Under the pieces are notes generated by a model. That model ran no database searches. It saw only the letters and a list, made by a program, of their open reading frames with translations, and had not been told where the DNA came from. A stretch of 64,000 nucleotides of DNA from JAGXRK01 sp963804005 (GTDB lineage: Bacteria; Bacteroidota; Ignavibacteria; Ignavibacteriales; Ignavibacteriaceae): contig CAWDOP010000009.1 of assembly GCA_963804005.1 (NCBI GenBank), positions 62,001 through 126,000 on the forward strand. The letters run 5' to 3'. Shown here in pieces: positions 1 to 8,111 of the stretch. Both the position numbers and the translations under genes were made by a program. The first letter of the stretch is position 1. The number at the start of each line of letters is the position of its first letter.

Positions 1-374
1 TTATGATACTCCCCGCGGATATAGATGTAAGCAGTTTTAGCACCTATGGCATAACAGGTGATAAGTATTCCGTCTATAAGTTGATGAGGATTATATTCGA
101 AAATTTGTCTGTCTTTAAATGAACCGGGTTCACTTTCATCACCATTGATGCACAGATATTTTGGTTTATCCGTAGTTTTCGGCATGAAGCTCCACTTCAA
201 CCCGGCTGAAAAAGCTGCACCGCCTCTTCCTCGTAATCCGGATTTTTTAACCTGATCGATTATGTCATCGGGTGATTGAGCAAATGCTTTTTTAGCAGCT
301 TCAAATCCATTGTTCTTTAAATAAACATCCAGGATGTGAAGATCTTTTATTTCCGGTAATAAAATTTTTTCCAT
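1..374 (-). CDS. nuoF: NADH-quinone oxidoreductase subunit F, N-terminal part (cut by window edge)
   Basis: This is the first 124 codons of the 51-kDa NADH-binding subunit of complex I, which carries FMN and passes electrons from NADH into the Fe-S chain on the cytoplasmic arm. The glycine-rich FMN/NADH motif GRGGAAFSAGLKW lies at about residues 49-61, followed by NGDESEPGSFKDR near residue 78; both are hallmarks of NuoF. The start ATG shares one base with the stop of nuoE (TAATG), so the two are translationally coupled in a nuoABCDEF order. The rest of the gene, including the Fe-S ligands, lies outside the window. Identification is secure. Confidence 0.93.
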   Translation of the reverse strand, partial: MEKILLPEIKDLHILDVYLKNNGFEAAKKAFAQSPDDIIDQVKKSGLRGRGGAAFSAGLKWSFMPKTTDKPKYLCINGDESEPGSFKDRQIFEYNPHQLIDGILITCYAIGAKTAYIYIRGEYH

Positions 375-856
375 TAGTGTGCGTTCTTTAAGGATTCAAT
401 AATTTCTTCTACTTTTTCTTTTGTGAGATTTTCATAGAAATCTTCATTTATAGCAAACATGGGAGCAGTTCCACAACTTCCCATACATTCAACTTCTTCC
501 AAAGAGAATTTCTTATCGGCAGTAACTTCCATATTACTGATTCCAAGTTTATCCTTAACCTGATTCCAAATATCATATCCACCGCGAAGCATGCATGAAA
601 CGTTTGTACAAACCTGAATATGATATTTGCCCATTGGTTTCTGGAAATACATTGTATAAAAAGTTACAACTCCCATTACATCGTGTGGATGCATTTCCAG
701 AATGATTGCAACTTCTTTAATCACATCCTGTGAAATAAATCCATTTTGCTCCTGACCAATATAAAGGGCTGCCATAACTGCAGGCTGCTTAACGGGATAT
801 TTCTTAATCTCATTATTAATTCGACTAAGGTTTTCAGCTGTAAATTTAAATTCCAT
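374..856 (-). CDS. nuoE: NADH-quinone oxidoreductase subunit E (24-kDa [2Fe-2S] subunit)
   Basis: This 160-residue protein is the thioredoxin-fold subunit of the NADH dehydrogenase module of complex I and holds the [2Fe-2S] cluster N1a. The four ligands are visible as C83-x4-C88 (CTNVSC) and C124-x3-C128 (CMGSC), in the order and spacing normal for the family. Length is typical. It sits between nuoD (94-bp gap, the widest in the operon) and nuoF (1-base overlap). The gap shows no convincing terminator, so co-transcription with nuoA-D is likely. Nothing unusual is seen. Confidence 0.95.
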   Translation of the reverse strand: MEFKFTAENLSRINNEIKKYPVKQPAVMAALYIGQEQNGFISQDVIKEVAIILEMHPHDVMGVVTFYTMYFQKPMGKYHIQVCTNVSCMLRGGYDIWNQVKDKLGISNMEVTADKKFSLEEVECMGSCGTAPMFAINEDFYENLTKEKVEEIIESLKNAH

Positions 857-950
857 AGTTTTTAAAAGTTTATGTTCAAGTTTGAATTTGTTATTTCTAA
901 ATTATTTGGTTGAATCATAATCTTCATTTTCTTCGTAAACTCTGTTGGAG

Positions 951-2201
951 TTACTTATCCGCTTCACCCATAATTGGATCTATGCTGCCGATGATTGCAA
1001 CGACATCAGAAACCATGTAACCTTTAATAAGACGCGGTAAAGCCTGAAGATTATTAAACGAAGGTGATCTTATCTTACATTTCCAGGGATGACCTTCACC
1101 CTTGCTGACTAAATAAAATCCTAACTCTCCTTTCGAAGCTTCTACTGCGTGATAAATCTCACCAACAGGTGGATTAATTCCAAAATTGACAATCATAAAA
1201 TCGTGAATAAGTTCTTCCATCTTAGAATAAACATCAGTTTTATAAGGAAGAACTTTTTTAGGCTCTGCAGCGCGGACATCTCCCTCGGGCATTACATCAA
1301 GTACTTGATTTATTATTCTTGCACTTTGACGGGCTTCATCAGTTCTTACAAAATATCTGGCTAAACAATCTCCTTCACTAAAAACAGGTACTTCAAAATC
1401 AACTTTATCATATTGAAGATATGGCGTCGCTCTGCGAAGGTCCAGGTTTACACCACTAGCTCTTAAATTTGGACCGGTAAAACCAAGATCGATTGCATCC
1501 TCTTTTGTAATTGCACCAATGCCGTCAAGTCTTTCAACAAAAATCCTGTTAGTATTCAGAAGTCTTTCACATTCATCTAAGTTTGGTTCGAATTGATCAA
1601 TAAACCACTTTATCATTTTGAGGGCTTCGGGTTGAGCATCATTTGCAACACCACCAATTCTGGTGTAGCTGTTCGTAAATCTCGCACCGCAAAGAATGTC
1701 CCAAATATCCATTATTTTTTCACGTTCCCTTAAAGTCCATAAGAAAACGGTTAATGCACCAACGTCCATTGCAAAAGAACCAACGGCAACAAGGTGAGAA
1801 GCAATACGTGCAAGCTCAGCCACTATCATTCTTATATATTGAGCTCTTATGGGAACTTCTATTCCGGCTAATTTTTCAACAGCTAAAACCCATGCAACAT
1901 TATTAGCTATGGGGGAAATATAATCAAGACGATCTGTATGAGGAATATATTCATAGTATGACATATTCTCAGCCATCTTTTCGTATCCGCGATGCAAATA
2001 ACCAAGATCGGGAACGCAACCAACAACTGTTTCACCATCAAGTTTCAGCAACAATCTTAAAACTCCGTGTGTTGCCGGATGTTGAGGTCCCATATTTAAG
2101 ATCATTTCATTATCAAGTGCATCATCAATGGTAATATCGGAATCTCTAAGAAGAGCTTCTAATATTTTCGGATTTACTTCGTCTTTTTTTAATGTTTCCA
2201 T
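951..2201 (-). CDS. nuoD: NADH-quinone oxidoreductase subunit D (49-kDa)
   Basis: This 416-residue subunit forms part of the quinone-binding site at the junction of the peripheral and membrane arms of complex I. The family signature MGPQHPATHGVLRL is at residues 37-50, GYLHRGYEK is at about 67-75, and the protein ends in the usual MGEADK-like tail. A 30-residue N-terminal extension precedes the conserved core. It starts 6 bp after nuoC and is a separate gene, not a NuoCD fusion. It has full family length with all recognisable blocks in order. Confidence 0.96.
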   Translation of the reverse strand: METLKKDEVNPKILEALLRDSDITIDDALDNEMILNMGPQHPATHGVLRLLLKLDGETVVGCVPDLGYLHRGYEKMAENMSYYEYIPHTDRLDYISPIANNVAWVLAVEKLAGIEVPIRAQYIRMIVAELARIASHLVAVGSFAMDVGALTVFLWTLREREKIMDIWDILCGARFTNSYTRIGGVANDAQPEALKMIKWFIDQFEPNLDECERLLNTNRIFVERLDGIGAITKEDAIDLGFTGPNLRASGVNLDLRRATPYLQYDKVDFEVPVFSEGDCLARYFVRTDEARQSARIINQVLDVMPEGDVRAAEPKKVLPYKTDVYSKMEELIHDFMIVNFGINPPVGEIYHAVEASKGELGFYLVSKGEGHPWKCKIRSPSFNNLQALPRLIKGYMVSDVVAIIGSIDPIMGEADK

Positions 2202-2207
2202 ATTTTT

Positions 2208-2696
2208 TTATTTTTTGGGAAGAGATAATGAACCCGGAATTCCCATTAGAGGAAAATCTTTTCTTAACGGATGATACTCAAATTCTTCCGGCAGATACAT
2301 TCTTCTGAGATCAGGATGATTATTAAAAATTATTCCGTACATATCATATGTCTCACGCTCCTGCCAGTTTGCTGACCGCCATACTGATGAGACAGTCTCT
2401 ATTGAACAATCGGATTCATCAACATCAGCTTTAAGAACGATTCGATAATTATTCTTAAGTGAGTAGATATGATAAACAACTGTAAATCTGTTTTTACGAG
2501 TTGCCCAATCAACAGCCGTAACATCTTCACACATTATAAATTCAAGTTCAGAATTAGTTTTGAGAAATTTACACACCGGTACAACAAATTGTTTGTCGAA
2601 TTTAATTACAAATTCATCCTTATACTCGGAGAAATCGAACTGTACTTCTTTAAAATTCTCCTGAAGTTTAGACTTAATAATTTCTTTTATTTCCAT
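2208..2696 (-). CDS. nuoC: NADH-quinone oxidoreductase subunit C (30-kDa)
   Basis: This 162-residue subunit is part of the hydrophilic connecting arm of complex I. The C-terminal signature is clear: ERETYDMYGIIFNNHPDLRR, followed by the PLRKDFPL block near residues 144-151. The gene is one base from the stop of nuoB and 6 bp from the start of nuoD, so it is an internal operon gene. The N-terminal half is poorly conserved, as usual for NuoC. Confidence 0.94.
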   Translation of the reverse strand: MEIKEIIKSKLQENFKEVQFDFSEYKDEFVIKFDKQFVVPVCKFLKTNSELEFIMCEDVTAVDWATRKNRFTVVYHIYSLKNNYRIVLKADVDESDCSIETVSSVWRSANWQERETYDMYGIIFNNHPDLRRMYLPEEFEYHPLRKDFPLMGIPGSLSLPKK

Positions 2697-2697
2697 T

Positions 2698-3219
2698 TTA
2701 ATTATTCTGGATTACGTTTAATTCGGAAAGATCTAAATTCGGAAATTCTCTTGCTTTGCTCATTCCAATCTTACTCTGAATCTGGATTAAAGCATTTAAT
2801 AGGTTATCAGGTCTTGGCGGACAACCGGCAACATAAATATCTACAGGTAAGAATTGATCAATCCCCTGAACTACAGAATACGATCTGTACATTCCACCAG
2901 TTGATGTGCAAGCACCCATTGCAATTACCCATTTAGGATCAGGCATCTGGTTATAAATCTTTTTAACAACATGAGACATTTTGTAAGTAACTGTTCCGGC
3001 AACTATCATAAGGTCGCATTGACGTGGAGTAAATCTCATTACTTCAGAACCGAATCTTGCAATATCATATTTCGGATCAGCAGCAGCCATCATTTCAATT
3101 GCACAGCAGGAAATTCCCATTGGCATAGGCCATACAGAACTTTTACGCGCCCAAGCAATTATTGCATCAAGTTTTGTAGTAAAAAAACCATCCTGCGTAA
3201 GTTTGGCTTCTAATCCCAT
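2698..3219 (-). CDS. nuoB: NADH-quinone oxidoreductase subunit B (N2 cluster subunit)
   Basis: This 173-residue protein carries the [4Fe-4S] cluster N2, the last Fe-S centre before quinone. Its ligands are visible as adjacent C38-C39 (GISCCAIEM), C104 (MGACTSTGG) and C133 (AGCPPRPDN). The middle block reads GACTSTGG, where many homologues have ASCANSGG; the ligand cysteine is kept. It overlaps the end of nuoA by 10 bases, which indicates translational coupling. Confidence 0.96.
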   Translation of the reverse strand: MGLEAKLTQDGFFTTKLDAIIAWARKSSVWPMPMGISCCAIEMMAAADPKYDIARFGSEVMRFTPRQCDLMIVAGTVTYKMSHVVKKIYNQMPDPKWVIAMGACTSTGGMYRSYSVVQGIDQFLPVDIYVAGCPPRPDNLLNALIQIQSKIGMSKAREFPNLDLSELNVIQNN

Positions 3220-3578
3220 TTAAAACCACCTTTCTTAAATGCATATAAATAACCTAATTCAAGAACTACTAAGAATATAAGCATAGAAAGGAAAACTGGA
3301 ATTCCTATCTCGCCATAAAGTCTTTTAAATTCCACCGCCCATGGGTAAACAAAAATCACTTCAAGATCGAAAATGATAAAAAACATTGCAACAAGGTAGT
3401 ATTTAATGGACATTCTGTCTTTTGTAGAACCAACGGGTTTCATTCCGCTTTCGTAGGTAGAGGATTTTTCAGGATTTGGTCTTTGAGGACCGAAAAGTGT
3501 TGATGAGGCAACCATTCCAACGCCGATTAGTAACGCAATCCCAAGAACTAGAAATATTGGTATGTATTGTTCAATCAT
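3210..3578 (-). CDS. nuoA: NADH-quinone oxidoreductase subunit A
   Basis: This 122-residue membrane subunit of complex I has three predicted helices (about residues 6-26, 62-84 and 92-112). It contains the family features YESGMKPVG on the loop after helix 1 and FDLEVIFVYPWA in helix 2 with its conserved acidic pair. It is the first gene of the minus-strand nuo operon. A good promoter-like element ends 27 bp upstream (separate entry). Confidence 0.95.
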   Translation of the reverse strand: MIEQYIPIFLVLGIALLIGVGMVASSTLFGPQRPNPEKSSTYESGMKPVGSTKDRMSIKYYLVAMFFIIFDLEVIFVYPWAVEFKRLYGEIGIPVFLSMLIFLVVLELGYLYAFKKGGFKWD

Positions 3579-3604
3579 AATTGATAATCACTAAATTTTG
3601 ACGA

Positions 3605-3635
3605 CAAAGTTATCCAATTTTAGAGTGATTGTCAA
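3605..3635 (-). promoter_or_regulatory. Bacteroidetes-type promoter of the nuo operon
   Basis: Read on the minus strand, TTGACA (3635-3630) is followed by TAACTTTG (3612-3605). Counting from TTG, the spacer is 20 bases. TAnnTTTG with an upstream TTTG/TTG box is the established primary-sigma promoter form of Bacteroidetes. The element lies 27 bp before the nuoA start in the divergent gap with the gene at 3777. Assigned by pattern only. Confidence 0.6.
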
Positions 3636-3776
3636 TTTAAATATAAGCTTATAATTGGCATTTATGATTTAAAGTTTCACAGAATATATTTTAGTATTAT
3701 TAACCGTCTTTGTCGAATAAATTGCTTTTTAGTAAGAGTATAACTGCTTATCTTTTATAAAAAGAATCTTTTTTTC

Positions 3777-5714
3777 TTGATTTTTATTATTCAAAAAATA
3801 ACTAAAACATTTCCACACATTTTATGTGCTGCTTTGTTTTATTTTTTTGCAACTGATTTATCAATTGCACAGGTAAATGTTAGCACACTCGAGTACCTTG
3901 GTTCTACATTCAGACAAAATGATTTTTATACCAGATTTGATAAGCAATTAAATACATTTTATTTAAATACAGGTTTAAAACTTTTTGTTGAGTCAGAAAA
4001 ATTTGATGTTAGAATTAACGAGAACTTCCATTCAACTTTTGTACGGGGATTTCAGAGCAGCACGCGGGATGAACAGCAACTCAATTTTAGAACATCCTAT
4101 AAATATTCCAATGAAGTAAAATTTGGTATCCTCGGAAGCAATACAGTGCTTGATGACAACAGAAAGCTTGAAATAAATCAGGCTTCAGTATCATTTGCCA
4201 CACTTTTTAGCGAGATTGAACCACACCGTAATATTTTATTCTCCCCTTTCGGCGGTTATTCCCGCAACAGTCAGGTAGGTGAAAATGATTACGGCTTCGT
4301 ATATGGTTTGGAAGGAGTTGCAAGAAATCTTTTACTCTCCGATTTTCGATTAAACTCGGAGTTACGTTTCCGAAATGAAGATATAATGCCAAGACGAAAT
4401 CTTATAAGATATTTTCAACTTACTGCTGCTAATTTTTTTGAACAAAATATATCAAACACAATTAACTTTTTGTTTACTCAGAGTAGAAAAGATTTTTACT
4501 TTCAAACTGACTCGCTAACTCAAGTTAAGTTTGGAATAGAAAACAACATTCAGAGCAGAACTGAAACGATATATTCGATACAAGACAGACTTTTATACGA
4601 TAAAATTTTTGACGTTATATCGCTGAATTTTACCGGCAGAATTAGTATGAGAACTGTTGACAGAGATACTAGATATAAAAATTCCGATTTAACTACTTCT
4701 TCAATATTCGATACAAAAATTGAAGAACTTAAACTTGATTTGGAAACCATAGCAAAATACACTTCAAAGTTATTTGATGGACAACTCCGATTGACATTTG
4801 CGGAAAGAGATGAAAAAAATATTACAAAACCATTTACGGGAGTTGATGAAAGTTTTTTTGAACAGCGTTCAGAAATTGATGGTCAAAAAAACAATAATTC
4901 GGGAAGAATGTCCCTAACTTTTTTTGGTGATCTGAAAATGTCTGAAAAAGATAAGCTAACCATTAGTTATTATCAGAGTAAATTGAGATATGATACACCC
5001 AGCGATGAGAATGATGATGACCGTGATGAAATACTTTCAATTGTAAGACTACGCTATTCAAGATTTCTAAATCCATACTTCGAAGCTTATATAAATGCGG
5101 AAGGAACTTACAGCCATATTGTTTATATCTTTGCAGCCAGGAGTTCAAATAATAATGTAAACAGAATTATAAGGCTCAAAGCAGGTGGTGATTATAACGG
5201 TCTAAATTTATCGTCTTACAACAGCTTTGAAGTTTCGGCAAATTACGCGGTATATGATTTTGAAGATATTACTTCAAACTTTCAGAGTTTCACATTCAGA
5301 CAAATGACTGCGGTTGATTCAACTACAATCAGATTAACAGACCGTATATCGCTATTTGGCTTTGGTTCACTTAAACTTTCTGAACAAGGAGATTTAAGCT
5401 GGAGTAAATTTACATCCAGACCAACAAGATTTCTTCAGGAAATCTATATCGAACCTCGAATTATACTATACCTTAACCGTTCGTCTTTTTCAGCGGGAAT
5501 AAGGTATTTTTCACTTAATACTTACAATTTTGAAAAACTAAACCGAAAGCTCGATACAGAATATTCAAGTTTTGGTCCTATAGCAATAATTAGCATAAAT
5601 CTATGGAAACGATTGAATATGTACATAAATGGATTTTATGAATTTATTAAATCTTATGGAAGTCCGCAACGTGAGCAAGCAAATCTAATTATGCAAGTTA
5701 ATTGGAAATTCTGA
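3777..5714 (+). CDS. Secreted outer-membrane beta-barrel-like protein of unknown function
   Basis: This 645-residue protein has an N-terminal signal-like hydrophobic stretch (residues about 10-30, ending ...SIAQ). The rest is rich in alternating polar/aromatic segments (for example YFQLTAANFF and SAGIRYFSLNTYNF) and ends VNWKF. A terminal aromatic residue is typical of outer-membrane barrels. The start used is TTG at 3777, because no in-frame ATG precedes the signal peptide; the Shine-Dalgarno site is weak, so the start is uncertain. No enzyme motif is recognised. It is 44 bp upstream of the RsbW-like gene in the same direction. A structural or transport role in the outer membrane is inference. 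Confidence 0.6.
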   Translation: MIFIIQKITKTFPHILCAALFYFFATDLSIAQVNVSTLEYLGSTFRQNDFYTRFDKQLNTFYLNTGLKLFVESEKFDVRINENFHSTFVRGFQSSTRDEQQLNFRTSYKYSNEVKFGILGSNTVLDDNRKLEINQASVSFATLFSEIEPHRNILFSPFGGYSRNSQVGENDYGFVYGLEGVARNLLLSDFRLNSELRFRNEDIMPRRNLIRYFQLTAANFFEQNISNTINFLFTQSRKDFYFQTDSLTQVKFGIENNIQSRTETIYSIQDRLLYDKIFDVISLNFTGRISMRTVDRDTRYKNSDLTTSSIFDTKIEELKLDLETIAKYTSKLFDGQLRLTFAERDEKNITKPFTGVDESFFEQRSEIDGQKNNNSGRMSLTFFGDLKMSEKDKLTISYYQSKLRYDTPSDENDDDRDEILSIVRLRYSRFLNPYFEAYINAEGTYSHIVYIFAARSSNNNVNRIIRLKAGGDYNGLNLSSYNSFEVSANYAVYDFEDITSNFQSFTFRQMTAVDSTTIRLTDRISLFGFGSLKLSEQGDLSWSKFTSRPTRFLQEIYIEPRIILYLNRSSFSAGIRYFSLNTYNFEKLNRKLDTEYSSFGPIAIISINLWKRLNMYINGFYEFIKSYGSPQREQANLIMQVNWKF

Positions 5715-5758
5715 TTTAAAAAGATATTTTTTCATTTCATAATTGAAAATTTAATTAC

Positions 5759-6172
5759 GTGGCAGAAGAAAAGACTTATCAACTAGAAATAGAAAGCGAT
5801 CCTAATAACTTAATCACTGTTGAGGAATTTGTAAATTACTTCGCAATTGATCTCGGATTAGATGAAGACAAACTGAATAGCTTGTTGCTCACTGTTACAG
5901 AAGCAACTACAAATGCTATGATTCATGGAAACAAAAGTGATATAACTAAAATGGTTTATATCGATGTTTCTGCGAGCGATCGGTTGTTGACCATAAAAAT
6001 TAGAGACGAAGGTGTTGGATTTGATCCTGCAATAGTACCTGATCCTACTCATCCGGATAATTTATTAAAAGACTCCGGTCGTGGACTATACTTGATGAGA
6101 GTTTATATGGATGAGATAAATATCAATATTACACCTACGGGAACAGAAACCATTCTAAAATTAAAATTGTAA
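5759..6172 (+). CDS. RsbW-like serine-protein kinase/anti-sigma ATPase domain protein
   Basis: This 137-residue stand-alone GHKL ATPase domain is of the RsbW/SpoIIAB type, which in other bacteria phosphorylates an anti-sigma-factor antagonist or binds a sigma factor. The N-box is LTVTEATTNAMIHGN (E48, N52), the G1 box is RDEGVGFDP (82-90) and the G2 box is SGRGLYLMR (106-114). The start is GTG at 5759; no ATG lies nearby in frame. It probably shares a transcript with the upstream outer-membrane gene (44-bp gap). No STAS-domain antagonist or sigma-factor gene is adjacent in this window, so the partner is unknown. Confidence 0.82.
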   Translation: MAEEKTYQLEIESDPNNLITVEEFVNYFAIDLGLDEDKLNSLLLTVTEATTNAMIHGNKSDITKMVYIDVSASDRLLTIKIRDEGVGFDPAIVPDPTHPDNLLKDSGRGLYLMRVYMDEININITPTGTETILKLKL

Positions 6173-6307
6173 TTGGAATGATCTGTTTGAATCTACTTCT
6201 CTTGCGAACTTTTAGAAGTTAGATTGTCAGCTTTTTAATTGTTATTTAAGCAGCAATCAGGCAAATAACCAATCATTGCTCGGATATCTGAGAATTTTTT
6301 TATAAAC

Positions 6308-6325
6308 CCTCTTTAAGTAAAGAGG
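6308..6325. repeat. Perfect 18-bp inverted repeat upstream of mdh
   Basis: CCTCTTTA-AG-TAAAGAGG is a perfect 8-bp stem with a 2-base loop between the RsbW-like gene and mdh. No T-run follows on either strand, so it is a poor intrinsic terminator. Its position about 80 bp before mdh would suit an operator, but this is a guess. Confidence 0.4.
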
Positions 6326-6403
6326 TACTTATTTGTTATATGTTTTAACCTTAATTATTTTTATTGGTAATAATTTTGTAATTAAACCAGAGGAGAACTT
6401 ACA

Positions 6404-7369
6404 ATGGGACGAAAAAAAATTTCCTTAATCGGTGGCGGACAAATTGGTGGCGTACTCGCACAACTAATTGCACAGAAGCAACTGGCTGATGTGGTAATGT
6501 ATGATATTGTTGAAGATTTACCGCAGGGTAAAACTCTCGACATAGCAGAAGCAGCGAGAGTTGATGGTTTCGATGTTCACGTTAAAGGCACTAACGATTA
6601 CAAAGATATTGAAGGATCCGATATTGTAATAGTAACGGCAGGACTTCCTAGAAAACCGGGAATGAGCCGCGACGATTTACTTGTTACAAATGCAAAGATT
6701 ATGCAGACTGTTGCAGAAAATGTAAAGAAGTTTGCACCTAAATCTATAGTTATAATAGTATCAAATCCTCTTGATGCAATGGTTACTTTGTTTAAGAAAA
6801 TAACAGGATTTCCTGAAAACAGAGTTCTCGGTCAAGCCGGTATTTTAGACTCGTCACGTTTTTCCAGTTTCATTGCATGGGAACTTGGCGTTTCTGTAAA
6901 AGACGTAAATGCTATGGTGCTTGGCGGACACGGCGATACTATGGTTCCAATTGTTCGCTATGCTAATGTAAACGGAATACCTGTAGTGGAATTGCTGGAG
7001 AAAAAATACAACAGCAAAGAAAAAGCAGCAGAAGTTATGAAGGCAATGGTTGACAGGACTAAAATGGCTGGCGGTGAAGTTGTTAAATTATTAAAAACCG
7101 GATCAGCATTTTATTCACCCGCCGCTGCTTCAATTGCTATGGCCGAAGCTATTTTATATGATGAAAAAAGAGTGCTGCCTGTTTGTGCATATCTTAAAGG
7201 TGAATTTGGTATAACCGGCTATTATGTTGGCGTTCCCGCTGTGCTTGGTTCAAATGGAGTTGAAAAAATTATTGAGTTTGATCTGAATGGAGAAGAACAA
7301 GCATTACTTGATAATTCGGTAAAGGCTGTTAAAGATTTAGTCGTTGATATGGAGAGATTGGGATTTTAA
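6404..7369 (+). CDS. mdh: Malate dehydrogenase (NAD-dependent, LDH-like type)
   Basis: This 321-residue enzyme interconverts malate and oxaloacetate in the TCA cycle. The NAD-binding loop is GGGQIGG (residues 10-16), with D34 after the second strand preferring NAD. Substrate-binding arginines are R83 and R89 (LPRKPGMSR) and R152 (LDSSRF). The catalytic pair is D149 and H176 (LGGHGDTMVP). Length and motifs match the short LDH-like MDH group common in Chlorobi/Bacteroidetes. A strong Shine-Dalgarno site (GAGGAGA) lies 8-9 bp before ATG. Transcription ends at a strong hairpin shared with the convergent ribosomal genes. Confidence 0.95.
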   Translation: MGRKKISLIGGGQIGGVLAQLIAQKQLADVVMYDIVEDLPQGKTLDIAEAARVDGFDVHVKGTNDYKDIEGSDIVIVTAGLPRKPGMSRDDLLVTNAKIMQTVAENVKKFAPKSIVIIVSNPLDAMVTLFKKITGFPENRVLGQAGILDSSRFSSFIAWELGVSVKDVNAMVLGGHGDTMVPIVRYANVNGIPVVELLEKKYNSKEKAAEVMKAMVDRTKMAGGEVVKLLKTGSAFYSPAAASIAMAEAILYDEKRVLPVCAYLKGEFGITGYYVGVPAVLGSNGVEKIIEFDLNGEEQALLDNSVKAVKDLVVDMERLGF

Positions 7370-7390
7370 TTATTGAAATAGTATCAATAA

Positions 7391-7419
7391 AAAACCCTCC
7401 GGCATCGGAGGGTTTTTTT
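7391..7419. terminator. Bidirectional intrinsic terminator between mdh and rpmA
   Basis: Stem CCCTCCG (7395-7401) pairs with CGGAGGG (7406-7412) over a 4-base loop, with AAAA before and TTTTTTT after. It can therefore stop transcription from both the plus-strand mdh and the minus-strand rplU-rpmA operon. Confidence 0.9.
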
Positions 7420-7440
7420 ATTTCTAATATGTAAAAATCT

Positions 7441-7698
7441 TTAGTTGACCGGATAAACACTTATAATTTGTCTTTCACCGCGTTTGGTTTCAAACTTAAC
7501 AATACCATCAGCAACAGCAAATAAAGTATCATCATTTCCCTTTTTTACATTTGCACCGGGATGAAATCTGGTACCTCTTTGTCTTACGAGTATATTGCCG
7601 GCAAGAACCTGTTCACCGCCAAACTTTTTTACACCGAGTCGCTGTGCATTAGAATCACGGCCATTTCTCGTTGAGCCCTGTCCTTTTTTATGTGCCAT
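7441..7698 (-). CDS. rpmA: 50S ribosomal protein L27
   Basis: This 85-residue ribosomal protein sits near the peptidyl-transferase centre. The N-terminus MAHKKGQGSTRNGRDS, the block LGVKKFGGEQVLAGNILVR and the motif RGTRFHPG are the L27 signature. The flexible N-terminal tail begins directly after Met, without the cleavable extension seen in Firmicutes. It follows rplU by 12 bp, the universal L21-L27 order. Confidence 0.98.
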   Translation of the reverse strand: MAHKKGQGSTRNGRDSNAQRLGVKKFGGEQVLAGNILVRQRGTRFHPGANVKKGNDDTLFAVADGIVKFETKRGERQIISVYPVN

Positions 7699-7710
7699 TA
7701 TAAATCTCCT

Positions 7711-8019
7711 TTATCCTATCTTTAGAACTTCAATTCTTGTTAAATGCTGTCTGTGTCCGTGTTTCTTTTTATAACTAATTATTCTTTTTTTCTTAAAGAC
7801 GATTACTTTATCATCCTTTAAATGTTCAAGAACCTTTGCTTTAACTTTAACACCTTTAACAGAAGGACTACCAATTTTAGTTGATTTACCGTCGCTAAAT
7901 AAAAGCACCTTATCAAAAGTTACTTCTGATTCAAGTTCATCTTTCAAACGAGGAACATAGTACTTTGTATTTTCTGTCACTTTAAATTGTTGTCCTAAAA
8001 TATCAACGACTGCAAACAT
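7711..8019 (-). CDS. rplU: 50S ribosomal protein L21
   Basis: This 102-residue large-subunit protein starts MFAVVDILGQQFKV and carries the family block FKKKRIISYKKKHGHRQHLT (about residues 75-94), which contacts 23S rRNA. It is the first gene of the rplU-rpmA pair. A promoter-like element (TTG-N20-TACTTTTA) lies about 30-60 bp upstream, so the pair can be transcribed separately from the kinase gene 92 bp further upstream. Confidence 0.98.
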   Translation of the reverse strand: MFAVVDILGQQFKVTENTKYYVPRLKDELESEVTFDKVLLFSDGKSTKIGSPSVKGVKVKAKVLEHLKDDKVIVFKKKRIISYKKKHGHRQHLTRIEVLKIG

Positions 8020-8048
8020 TTCATCCTCTTTTTTCTAAATCAAGGTTG

Positions 8049-8079
8049 TAAAAGTAATAAAGATAAGGCTATATGTCAA
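8049..8079 (-). promoter_or_regulatory. Bacteroidetes-type promoter of rplU-rpmA
   Basis: On the minus strand TTGACA (8079-8074) and TACTTTTA (8056-8049) are separated by 20 bases counted from TTG, the same geometry as the nuoA promoter. It matches TAnnTTTG except in the last base. It lies in the 92-bp gap before rplU. Confidence 0.55.
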
Positions 8080-8111
8080 ACTTTAGGGTAGTCAAAATAT
8101 CTTAAAATATT

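Noticed and set aside
2469..3213. Plus-strand frames opposite nuoC and nuoB
   Set aside because: They have no domain or ribosome-binding evidence and mirror conserved minus-strand genes.
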